Below, one piece after another: positions 13,344 to 25,118 of a DNA stretch of 64,000 nucleotides. How positions within the stretch are numbered: position 1 is the first letter of the stretch; each line of letters begins with the position of its first letter. Source of the DNA: Branchiostoma floridae (taxonomy: Eukaryota > Chordata > Leptocardii > Amphioxiformes > Branchiostomatidae). Under the pieces are notes generated by a model. The model worked only from the letters and a program-made list of their open reading frames with translations, ran no database searches and was not told the DNA's origin. The DNA lies in contig NC_049981.1 in NCBI RefSeq assembly GCF_000003815.2, forward strand, positions 13,139,021 through 13,203,020. The letters run 5' to 3'. The position numbers and the translations under genes are program-made.

Positions 13344-15117
13344 TCCTAACTTTCTTAGACTTGGAGTCCTACCAAACTGTGATCAAACACTCTGCCATGC
13401 CATAAGTAACTGGAACCATCCAGCTATTGTAAGAGTTCAGCTACTTTCTTTAATGTAAAAGCGCCAAGTTGTGGCATTTACTGGCCGCAATCACGTCCAT
13501 CACGGTCATCAAGGTAAACCCAAGGCTTAATATCGTCATCGTCGCATCAAACCTTTACAAGCCTAGATATTCCTAGCATGCATTTTTGAAACTCTGGATC
13601 AAGACCATCGTGTACACATATTTGTGACTGTCACCTCATTATGAATCGGTTCATTGACTGAAACAGGATGAGCTGATTTCCGCGTGACTTTCAACAAATC
13701 ACGATGTTCTCAGACTGAAAGCAAAGTGCGACGTTTGATGCAGCCGCATGTATAGATTATACGGCCCTGTCACCTTGGATGCAGGATAGGATTGTGAAGC
13801 AATTTCCTCCGGCTTTCCTGCGTCTAATCTTCTTACGGTGGTAGACTAGGTGGAAAGCTAATGGCGAAATGATGCCCCATCATACCGCATCTGTCATCGT
13901 TATTTCCAGCCTTGGGTGGGTTGTGTGTATATGGACCGAGTCAAAATGATCCATGAAGAGCCATTACCCCACCACCCACGCTGAACTGGTGGAACCACAA
14001 CTGTGTCACAAGTGTCAATTGATAGACTTCCATACCTGGGAAAAAGGGGATGTCACCATTTTAAACATTCATCCATTCCTAATAGGTGTTGTTGCCGTGA
14101 AAATGGCCTGACAAAGAAAGGTCAAGCATTTGACTGTGTGACCTAGCTTTAGAAAGGAACTTGTGAACTAGAAAGGTAACATTGGTGTTAATCCTCACAT
14201 CATCTAGCTTTACAAACTATTGCTCTAATTATTCTTACCTAAAAACAGTCATATTATGATTTACATTGAGACCAGCCTCTTCCAGCTCTGTCCTGCCACT
14301 TTCTACATAATGTATATGAACACCACATGGTATTTGCTGCTTAACACTTAGTAAGCATGGCAATAGCTGTCTGTTCCAGGCCATTGACCTTATTTGTTTG
14401 GAATAGGAAAGAAAGAAAGTATCATTTTTATGTTTCCTTTCTTTGAAGGTAAACATGACAAAGGTTCTGTAAATCATGAAATGTTCTGTAGACCACAACT
14501 TGACCAAAACTGGACAATGACTTGCCAATACTGCGATTTAACTTTGGCATTTGACTTTCCCATTACAATAGTGTTCAGATGCTTTTTCCCTTAAAGACTT
14601 GGTCTTAAGCAGAAACTTATTGGCACAGGAAGCCAGATTCCATGTCTACAGAACAGGACTAAAAATTGATATTTGGCACAGTTTCTAAAAGTTGAAGTGC
14701 TTGGAAAAAAATTAGGATGTACAGCATGAAACAAAGGAGAATGTAAGTAGAATCAATGACGTTATTGCCTCTACTCAGACCTTAAAACTTAAATCTGAAG
14801 GTCTGTAGCTACTCTTAACTTAAGCTAAGGTAATAGGTTGCACAGCTCCAATTTTGTATGCACAAGAGTGTGCATGTGCCCAGTCTTTCAAACCAAGCAA
14901 AATAACCTTACAGGTGGTCTGACATCTAATATACTTGGATTTCTTGATTGACAGCAAGCCCACCAGTGCAGCAGACAGCCCACCATGTGGTATCATGTTT
15001 CTTGGAAAATGCCCAGTAGGTACATGCACTGCACACAGCTGGTTATTAATTAATGCTGTGTCTGATGTAAGCAACAGGTTAATGACATGTTGATCAGGAT
15101 GTTTCAGCCCTTGGGTC

Positions 15118-15367
15118 AGTCAACTCGACCCAACACCCGGTCAACTCGGCCCAACACCCTGGTCAACTAATAGCCCAACACGCCGGTCAACTCAGCACAA
15201 CACCCTGGTCAACTAATAGCCCAACACCCTGGTCAACTCGGCCCAACACCCTGGTCAACTCAGCACAACACCCTGGTCAACTAATAGCCCAACACCCTGG
15301 TCAACTCAGCACGACTGGTCAGCTTGACCAGGGTTAAGGTTTGCGTTAGGGTGTTGGGCTGAGTTAG
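15118..15367 (+). repeat. 22-bp tandem array ending in an inverted unit
   Basis: About nine copies of a unit near CAACTCGGCCCAACACCCTGG run to about 15315, with variants reading CTCAGCACAACACC and CTAATAGCCCAACACC. At 15325-15367 the motif appears on the opposite strand (ACCAGGG...GGGTGTTGGGCTGAGTT), so the array can fold on itself. Noncoding, within the long intron. Confidence 0.9.
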
Positions 15368-18300
15368 TCTGATCAGCCATGGGCGAAGTTAACATTGGTT
15401 TAGAAAGAATTAGAGTCAAAGTGCTGACATCCATACATTTTAGCAATCTTCTATTCTTGACTATAAAATATATTTCATGACATTGATATATCAAGTCCCG
15501 GATAGTTATTAAAAAGATTGATTTGGTTTCCTATAACTAGAAAGGACTTTTTATTGATTGATTTTAAAATAGAATTGTCAACTCACAAATATATCATAAC
15601 TTTCTATACAACATAAAGGGGGAATGATGTGTTCCTGACAGTTTTATGGCTTTATGTTTTTATGAAGCTGTTCCTAACAAAAATATCGGAAACTTTTTAT
15701 TTCCAAAATCTGTCACCATATTATGATACAGAAGACTGTCAGAGCCTTCCCATTTTTTACATACTGTATTTTTCATATACTGTAACAGGACAAATGTTTG
15801 TAATGATTTAATTTTGCGGAGAGGATAAAATAGTGTGTTTGCAGTTGGAAACAGAAGGTATTTGGGCAGGAGTCAGAACAAAATTTTTCATGGTTATTAA
15901 TATTTTTAGTGAAGAGGTAACTGCAAAAACCATGAAATTGGACCACAGCAAACATCTACCCTTTTAGTGTATATCCTCCTCATGGCGTATGGCCAGTTAT
16001 GAAAGGTAGAGAAATCACACAAACACACAAGGAAAGGTTGACAATTCACAGCTGACGACTCCAATTTGTATTGTGTGGGAAATATCTGAATGGGACTGGC
16101 GAATCCAATTTGTACGTCACATGAGAAGACACAGTATTGTTGCCTCGTGTCTTCTGTTATTGAAGAATCATGGATTCTTATGGGAAATCCTTAGTCTGAC
16201 CTATTTTTTGTTTAGTCTTCCACACACAGTCCTATTCTGTTTCTTACCAGTCCCTGTGGTACCAATAAGATTATGTAAGGCCACGTCTAGACTGAAGGAT
16301 GTATAAATCCTTGACTGTAGTCAGCTCGAGGAAGTATTAATCATTAGTGACTTCTAACTTACATAAGAAAAGTTTGATACAGGGCTCTTTCCTGCATCCG
16401 TTCTTCTGTCCCACAAAGGATTTTCACTACTTGGAACGGACAGAAATTATGTGATTATTTTTACCTTTCCTTTATGGAAGGGAAACATATTGTTTTGCAA
16501 CATGTTCTTTGGTCATTCTTCCTTTTTCAGTCGTGGAACCTACAAATGTAGGGGTTGGGAGTTTGATTCCCTGTTGTTCATCCAAGCAACATATGCAGCA
16601 CTGGAAAGGGTTGTTTCTTTGGGACATAATGTTAATTATACTGTTCATTACCTTTGCCTTGAAGGTTATGTTTTTGGTAGTGTTTGTATGTGGACGAACA
16701 GCATAACCCAATAAACTATGGGTTCATTATTATAAAACTTGGTAAGTCTTTATTATTCATTTCACAAAGCAAACTTACATGTGCAGCAAACAGCAGTGCC
16801 TTCCTGAATTGAGTACATTTTCTACAATAGGCATCACATACAAATGCAAAGTATTTTACAAACATTAAGCGAGTAAAGAAAATAGCCGGAGGGCCAGCAA
16901 GAAACCTACAAAGTGGTTAGGTCGTGTCCTATTGAAAAAATGATACAATTTTAGGTCCCCTTGTGGCTTTCCTAGATACTGCAGCAGAACTTCCAGTTTT
17001 GATATCGTGTATTTTGGACAAGCTATGTTCATGACTTTTGATTGATAGATAGCTTTTATTACACTTGTAACAAAAAGACTCAAAGAGCTGGGAATTTTGC
17101 TCCTAAAGAACTGTCAGTTCACAGTTTTTGTCTCTCTTGTCATCAGCCGTGGAACATCATGTAAGTTCTTTGACTGTTTTAAAGACCAAACAACTTTTTC
17201 TGTCAGAGGATATGTCAAACTTTTGAGACAGCCCCCAATAATATAACCAGGTACAGCGGGTGGGATTGACCTGTTTCTGTACTGAAAAACCAACAGCTTC
17301 AAATAGCTCAAATATGTTGCAGCATATCAATCATTTTGTCTGCCGTTATTGAAAGTTGGGAGCACAGAGTAATTCCGACCCTGCTGTACGTGTAATTGGC
17401 AAAGTTTTGTCGCTATTTGAACGCACATCTATCGAACCATGGGGGCAGATTTGATCTAGATATTTTTGCTTTTTCCATTTCACCCAGGATGTTATATGTG
17501 CCTCTTCTGGAAGTAGCAAAAATGTTTGCAATAAAAGCTAAAAACCTCATGTTAGTATTTGTTTTTTTATGTCAGAAATGCTAAGAGATGTTGGAACTTT
17601 TGATTGAAAAACATTTGATAAAAGTCTGTCACTTATTATTGATTGCACTACCAGTGTGTTATTTGCATGTAATAAGGAATTTTATGGTACATTAAGATTA
17701 TGTGAAAACAATGTTTTACTGTAGCCATGAATTTTCTGAGCTCAAAATGCTAGGTCCATATCCATTTTTGTACGCAAAATTTTATCTGTGTTCCTTATTT
17801 CTGATACATCACGTATACCGCGTGTAGTACATGGAATATTCTTAACATTTAAGTGTCACAAAAAATTACACTTTGTTTTAACCTTAAAGTTAGCTATAGA
17901 ATTCAAAGTCAAACACTGAGGAGAGGCAGTTAGATTGGTAATACTAATAATATCATGTTTTGCACCTAAATATCTAACATAGCACCTAAATTGTTAGCTT
18001 AGCCACACCAATGCACTACCCAGTAATACATTTTGAGTTGTTAAATTCTATGTACTTGCTCATACTGATTATATATGATTGTTAAATATTTTTTTTAAGA
18101 AACAAAGAAAAGAAAGTGTTCTGACCTACCTCAGAGAGTGAGTGAGTAAGCTTGGTCGCAGAATTATAATGTGAATCTTGAGATATTTAAGGATTGTTCT
18201 TAGTTTTGCCATTCTCTCCATGACTTCCAACTCCAAACATGTGTCATTGTCCTGTCTTCCAGATTCATCACACACGTTTTATTACCACAAAACTCAACAC

Positions 18301-19580
18301 ATTGTTTTATTTTCTCAGGTATCTAGGTACACGTCTGCCATAAATTCATGGCACCGCAAATTCCCTTGACATTAAATGACTTCTACGGCAGCGTTTAAAA
18401 TTCTTTTTTCCACCAAGTACCATGGACTAAAACCCTGGAGAAAATAAAAGAATTCACTGAATATTGTTTCAACTGCAAATGTAAAGACACATAGAAGTTT
18501 TACTGTAGGATAAAATTTATAACCATACATAAACCTAGACTACAGTATATAGCTTTGGCCTCCTGGATAGCCAGAGGCTTACATAAACCTTGGACACAGG
18601 AACTCTATGTAATTACTCAGACAAATTTGAGCAGACCTTGAAGGCTATATCTCAAGGCCTGTGTGAATGGCCTGGTGGATGTGATCTATTGTTCGCTGAA
18701 GTCTCTTACAATCAAGTCTTCCAATGCATAGTGGGAAATTGATGATGTGTAATAGGAGAAGAAAGAGACGGTCCAGTAAATCATTACATGTGTCAGGCCT
18801 GATCAGGACCCATAGATGGGGGAGGTCACTGGAAGGTACAAATATGTTCACACAATGTGTGATGTACAAAATTACTAACAAATCATTGGATGTACCGACT
18901 GATATTGGCACGGAAAAGAACGAGATTCAACATTGTCATGATTACAAGTAATATCAGAGTTACCCAACCCATAGTTGAAGTCTTTGAAATGTTTTAAGTA
19001 ATGATTTTGTTGTTGCTATAATGTATCAAGCACTGTATATATGCAAAGAGTTTAAGAAATCCAAAGCTTGTTGTGACAGGTCATCAGGTTGATATAATCA
19101 GCTGCAGTGTGCCAGCAAATCTGTTATGTTACTCAGTATCTGAAGAGTGAAAGTGAAAAGTAAAAGTGATCTTGAACCAGTCAAGCTAAATGATGGGCTA
19201 ATTTCCCACTGGTCATGACAGTGAAAGCAGACGTTATGTACAGTATTCATAGGCTCTTTGTAGTTACTTTGTACAAAGCCAGCTCATTTCGACAAGTACA
19301 ATAAACAGTGGACCACAGTTTAATATCTTGTCCTGGGGATTTTTATATTATCCAGAAGCGTGCATGATAAGTAAGCAACAACAGTTGGGATTCAAAATCC
19401 CAACCTCTTAGTCCAGAGACAGGGCCACTATCGACTGGACTATCCACTGGACTGATAGAGACACTGTGCCAGATAGCAAAAACGGATATAGATAAGGAAA
19501 CAGAGAATGGCTCTAGCCAGACACTGTGTCCGACATACAGAACTGGTAGCCAGCCAGCTGATAGTATACCCTGGGAGAAA

Positions 19581-19751
19581 ATAGAGGGAAGGAGAAGAAT
19601 GGGCAGAAAGTGTACAACCTTAATCAACAACTTGAAAAAAGGTGCCCAAATCAGCAACATCACCACAGCAGAGCTTCCTTCACTCATGGAGGACTAGACT
19701 GAAAAAGACGCCATTGTGATCCGTAATGCCATCCCCCAATGTCCATGTTAA
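19581..19751 (+). mobile_element. Retroelement C-terminal fragment with an in-frame stop
   Basis: The frame reads IEGRRRMGRKCTTLINNLKK, then GAQISNITTAELPSLMED, a TAG stop, and on to VIRNAIPQC. A basic stretch, then a W/L-I-NNLK helix, a TTAEL...LMEDR step and a conserved IVRNA end is the usual tail of RNase-H or endonuclease-bearing non-LTR pol proteins. The stop and missing upstream domains make it a pseudogene. The long minus-strand open frame at 19343-19687 is its antisense. Confidence 0.5.
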
Positions 19752-20120
19752 GGTTCAAGGATAGCAAAAAACCCAGTCCAACTGTACTTAACTGATGGCT
19801 AAGCAATTAGATAATAGGCATATTTATTGCTTCAAAGTTTTGTAAAAGTTAGCTTTCATACTCCTTGGAATGTGTTTAGATAAACTTTGACCTTGAGTTA
19901 GAAGACTTTCTGAGCTATGCAGAATTGAATGATAATTGGTCAGTGAATCATAGACTTAAAGGGTAATATACCAAGTCATTATATATTCCTTTTGATACCC
20001 CTGAATTGCACCCATGATAGTTTTTAGCCCCCCTGAGGACAACATGGAACACTTAGTACATATGAAACAATTGATCATTCTCCGTCACTCTTAGTCATGA
20101 AAGATACTCATATCATTGTC

Positions 20121-20441
20121 AGGGGCCGTGTGGCGTGATAGTCGGGTCGTGTGGCGAAACTACAGGTGTTAGGCCCTAACCCCAGAGGTCCTGGGTTCGA
20201 ATCCTGTCATGCTACCAAACTTGCGCCTTTGCCCTTGGGAAAGGCACTTAACATGACTTTCCTCACTCCACCCAGGTGTAGACTTGGGTACCTGACTTTG
20301 GTTGGGGAAAAGGTGGTGGGAGGAGAGGGTCTGACTCTGTCTTCCAATACTGTGGTGTAGACACAGTGGATAACTCACTGTTCCTACAGCTTTATAACTG
20401 CTATGGGACTATAAGCGCTATCTACTTCTACCTTCTTATCA
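20121..20441 (+). mobile_element. tRNA-derived SINE
   Basis: The 5' part resembles a tRNA, with an A-box-like GTGTGGCGTGATAGTCGGG and a clear B box (GGGTTCGAATCCTG). It continues into a body containing CTTGGGAAAGGCACTTAACA and ends near ACTATAAGCGCTATCTACTT. The same body occurs at 25.5 kb (minus) and 27.6 kb (plus). Pol III transcribed when young; no intact tRNA fold now. Confidence 0.85.
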
Positions 20442-21057
20442 TTGTTTATTGACAGAATGTTAGGAAGTATATTATCTATTTTTAATTTTTTGTATACAGA
20501 GATTATTTTGAATTTTTTTGTATACAGAGATGCAAAGTATTATATTAGGTAAGGTGATATGTACCTTGCAAGATAATGGGGGGTGTACATATATCTAGTA
20601 TTGGTGATATTTTTCATTGAGCTCAAATAACATTTATATGCCATAGGGTGGACATAACAGTCATTGTTAGCTGCAGTTACCTGCATATACTTATTTGTTA
20701 TGCAGCAAAATTTGATATAATTTTCACAGTTATAGCAGAAAAGCAGTACTAAAATCAGCACCAGGGACAGGTCATGTATGTTCTACTCTATACCATACAT
20801 ATGTTACTGTTATTGTGATTGTTTCACCCTTGAGTTAAAAGATGCCACATTATCTTAATTTTTACATTTAACATCACATTTTACCGATATTACATGATAG
20901 TAGGGAGTTAATCCAAAACAGATACATGTAGCTCTCTTCTTCAGGGTGTGCATGAATATGCTATTATCAGGCATAAGTGAAGCCAATTGAAAAACTATAG
21001 ATGGCAACCTCTCCAATAGTTTTCAGGGAATACAAATGATACTGCTGCTCTGCGAAG

Positions 21058-21255
21058 TGGAAAAATCGTATGATAAATGCTGTTGCCAAATGGTGGGATC
21101 AGGAGTTGATGAAAAAGTTCAATCCCTTCAAATGCCATGAACTGTGCATGACTCCACAGGGAAGTCCACCATCACTCAAAACCCATTTGGTCAGGCAAAC
21201 CCCACCCATCTCTACAGCTGACCTATATCTGCAATACCCGCTGGACCACGGTTAA
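21058..21255 (+). mobile_element. Possible reverse-transcriptase fragment
   Basis: The frame contains INAVAKWWDQELMKKFNPFK followed by CHELCMTPQGSPPSLKTHL and ends at 21255. The pattern of an Ala-Val-x-x-Trp helix, then NP-KC, then a divergent strand is found downstream of the catalytic YADD motif in non-LTR reverse transcriptases. No catalytic motif is present. Assignment rests on this short pattern only. Confidence 0.45.
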
Positions 21256-23298
21256 CACAAAGTTGAATACAGTACATATATGTAGAGTTTCTCTCAGCAA
21301 ACTGTCAGTACTGAGATGAGACTGTTAAGTTACTGACAGTCACATATCAGTGACATTTCAGTATATCATTTTTACTGTCCTGTGGCAATACTGACAAGTA
21401 CTTAGGGTTTTCTATGACTCAATTATAAGTAATATTACTGATCTCTTACTGTTGATTACTGCTTTGTCAGTACTGAGGTGCTACTGGTGATGATCGTTCT
21501 ATTTTTTCACATTAGATTCTTTTTAAGAAAGAAAGAAATTTGAATTATCTACAATTGTAGTGCAAGGAAAGCCACAAACCTTGTGGTATTTCAATAACAG
21601 TTTATTCAGAAAAGGAATTGAACCGACTTGAATTACGGTATGTTAAAGTTTGCAGCACAACTTGGGTACAGGAATCTGTACATTTCCACTATACATGAAC
21701 AGTTAAAAGCTAATTACTCATTCAAAATACATTCAAATCTACTCATTGTCCACCCACTTGAACCACATTCTTAAATGTCTTGATGCCAATTCAATGTTTT
21801 TTTCTAAATTGTGGCAGTCTTAAGGCACCCAGCACGTTTATGAAAGTTAATGTCACTGTTGATTTTGAGAAACGTGTTTATTAAGCAAACAAAATTTGAG
21901 TAGGCCTGAAACTTGAGTGTTTAACTTACAATAAAAGCCATTGCCACTTCAGTTAGATTTTATGACAGTTAGAGCACGGAGTGTTTTTTCTAGGACGACT
22001 GGCCCTTAATTACGTTACCACATGGCGTGGCTTCTAACGTCAGACTTAAGGAGCCGTAGGTGTTATTAGATCTCTAGAGTATGATATAACCTTTGTACAC
22101 AAATGGAGTTCATTATTAGGTGTCTGGGGTTTATGGCACTTCAGAAGGATTTTAATGGTGTTCCAACAAGTCTTCTTACTCTGTCTAAGTTCCAAGGATA
22201 TGTGGCAGTAAACCATGAAACATGAAAAGCTATGCTTAGTCCAAATCTTGATTTTTTTCTTTTTCTTTTGGTGGACAGAAAAGCAAAGAAAATGAATGGT
22301 GCAGGCAGTATTTGTCTAGTACTCATAATCTCTAATGTAACCTGTACTAGTGTAGGGATGTAGAAAGACTATTACTAGCCCAGCTTTCCCTAGCTGTTAA
22401 ACAGTATACCTCCATGTCAGTCAGAAGCAGTTAAGCATTTTGAACCCATGTTTCTCTTGGTAAAAAAACAATATCCTACAGTCGGTTTTGAGCAGAAAAA
22501 TGTTTCGATCACTGGTTTCACAAGGTGAAAAACTGTACGGCTCATGTTAGCCTGAAGTATTGCAAACCCCTGATGATGAATGATAGACAGCTGCCTGCCT
22601 GTGTGAGACCTGCTGGCTCCAGGTTAAGACTCCCAGTCTACTGGGTATGATGTATGCAGGCAAGATGGATGGACAGAAAAGAAACAGTAGACAGCAGGTA
22701 CCAAGGTGAGAGCTGCCTCATACAGACATATGGAGGCGGATTTGGGATAGATCACGCCCTCTCCACCATGTAGGTTGATGGATCTCGACGGGAAAGTCAG
22801 CTTATCAAGTCGAGTTAGGATGGATGGCAGGACACTGGTCCAACAATTCTATCTGCACACAGCATGTTCCTAATCACACGTACTTACCACTCCTGATAAA
22901 TAGCTGTGAGCCACCTTCTGGTAAACGAAGCTGTCACCTTACAATAGATTCCATCCGCTCTACATAACATATTGTAGTGCGATTTGTAGAGTACTTGCGG
23001 TGGTGGGACTTACATGGGAAGTGCCAATTTCTATTGATGGATGACAGTTGCAGTGGAGTACTTTATCCACTGAGTGATGGTGGCTCCCACGTAATGTATA
23101 GTGCCTGCTGGATCCCATCTCTTCTCAACACGCCACTGTCCTGGCTAATTAAACCACTGTCCTTGGTGTTATGGTACAGATATATAGGGAGATTTACCTC
23201 TTCATTTTTATGCCATTAGGATTAACATTTCATGGAGTTTCAAGGACCCGGTGTTTGTATCCCTTCTGGTTTGATCACTTCTTAAATCACTGTCCTTG

Positions 23299-23398
23299 NN
23301 NNNNNNNNNNNNNNNNNNNNNNNNNNNNNNNNNNNNNNNNNNNNNNNNNNNNNNNNNNNNNNNNNNNNNNNNNNNNNNNNNNNNNNNNNNNNNNNNNN
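23299..23398. other. Assembly gap of 100 N
   Basis: Exactly 100 N. The flanks share words such as GGACC(C/T)GGTGTTTGT, so the gap probably hides another local tandem repeat of about 200 bp. Confidence 0.98.
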
Positions 23399-23507
23399 AT
23401 TTCAAGAACTTTTCAGGACCTGGTGTTTGTGTCTCTTTCCTGTGCTTATCATTATAGTTGATGGCCCACATATAGAGGAAAGGGACAAATAGTTTGTTCT
23501 GGCAGTG

Positions 23508-23550
23508 TATGTGTGTGTGTAGAGAGAGAGAGAGAAAAAGGGAGAGAGAA
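23508..23550 (+). repeat. GT/GA microsatellite
   Basis: A (GT)n run passes directly into (GA)n with minor interruptions and abuts the 41-bp minisatellite. Confidence 0.95.
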
Positions 23551-24760
23551 ATTCAGCATCAGGTCTGGTTGTGTATGTGAACAGAAATCAGCACCAGGGA
23601 CAGGTCTGGTTGTGTATGTGAACAGAAATCAGCACCAGGAACAGGTCTGGTTGTGTATGTGAACAGAAATCAGCACCAGGGATAGGTCTGGTTTTGTATG
23701 TGTGCAGAAATCAGCACCAGGGACAGGTCTGGTTGTGTATGTGAACAGAAATCAGCACCAGGGACAGGTCTGGTTGTGTATGTGAACAGAAATCAGCACC
23801 AGGGACAGGTCTGGTTGTGTACTAGTATGTGAACAGAAACCAGCACCAGGGACAGGTCTGGTTGTGTATGTGAACAGAAATCAGCACCAGGGACAGGTCT
23901 GGTTGTGTATGTGAACAGAAATCAGCACCAGGGACAGGTCTGGTTGTGTATGTGAACAGAAATCAGCACCAGGGACAGGTCTGGTTGTGTATGTGAACAG
24001 AAATCAGCACCAGGGACAGGTCTGGTTGTGTACTAGTATGTGAACAGAAACCAGCACCAGGGACAGGTCTGGTTGTGTATGTGAACAGAAATCAGCACCA
24101 GGGACAGGTCTGGTTGTGTATGTGAACAGAAATCAGCACCAGGAACAGGTCTGGTTGTGTATGTGAACAGAAATCAGCACCAGGGACAGGTCTGGTTTTG
24201 TATGTGTGCATCAATCAGCACCAGGGACAGGTCTGGTTGTGTATGTGAACAGAAATCAGCACCAGGGACAGGCCTGGTTGTGTATGTGAACAGAAATCAG
24301 CACCAGGGACAGGTCTGGTTGTGTACTAGTATGTGAACAGAAATCAGCACCAGGGACAGGTCTGGTTGTGTATGTGAACAGAAATCAGCACCAGGGACAG
24401 GTCTGGTTGTGTATGTGAACAGAAATCAGCACCAGGGACAGGTCTGGTTGTGTATGTGAACAGAAATCAGCACCAGGGACAGGTCTGGTTGTGTACTAGT
24501 ATGTGAACAGAAACCAGCACCAGGGACAGGTCTGGTTGTGTATGTGAACAGAAATCAGCACCAGGGACAGGTCTGGTTGTGTATGTGAACAGAAATCAGC
24601 ACCAGGGACAGGTCTGGTTGTGTATGTGAACAGAAATCAGCACCAGGGACAGGTCTGGTTGTGTATGTGAACAGAAATCAGCACCAGGGACAGGTCTGCT
24701 TGTGTACTAGTATGTGAACAGGAACCAGCACCAGGGACAGGTCTGGTTGGGTATGTGAAT
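23551..24760 (+). repeat. 41-bp minisatellite, 29 copies, with 47-bp variant units
   Basis: I count 29 copies of a 41-bp unit made of AGAAATCAGCACCAGGGACA then GGTCTGGTTGTGTATGTGAAC. Five units carry a 6-bp ACTAGT insertion before ATGTGAAC, making 47 bp. Copies 3-4 and 15-16 share rare variants (GGAACAGG, GTTTTGTATGTGTGCA), suggesting block duplication about 12 units long. Copies are nearly identical, so the array is young. It lies about 350 bp upstream of the exon at 25119. Confidence 0.97.
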
Positions 24761-25118
24761 TGAATGATAGCAGAATAATGGATCAAGGACTGGAATAAAA
24801 TTTGAACTACAATGGTCCGATTCGAAGTTCTAAATTATATCATCAGACAATAGACTACTATCATATTCCAAAAAGACTCTAAGTAAGATTATCTTGTTAA
24901 TGGACCTCAGCAGTTCCCTTGAAATTGTGGAAATCAAGATTAGCATGTTATGCAAATTTGGTGTTCATTGCTTTTATTTATTGTGTGATTGTTTCATGTG
25001 TTGATGTTTTCATGATGTTATGATGTGTGTGTTATGTTATTTTCCTTTACCTGAAAAAACAGGTCAATGACCTGAGTTGTAATGTGAAAGTGAAAGTATG
25101 TTCTCCATCTGTGTGCAG

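Noticed and set aside
19343-19687. 114-codon minus-strand hydrophobic open frame
   Set aside because: It is antisense to the retroelement tail at 19581-19751 and has no conserved features.
23551-24760. Direct repeats resembling a CRISPR array
   Set aside because: Units abut one another without unique spacers, there are no cas genes, and the surroundings are eukaryotic. It is a minisatellite.
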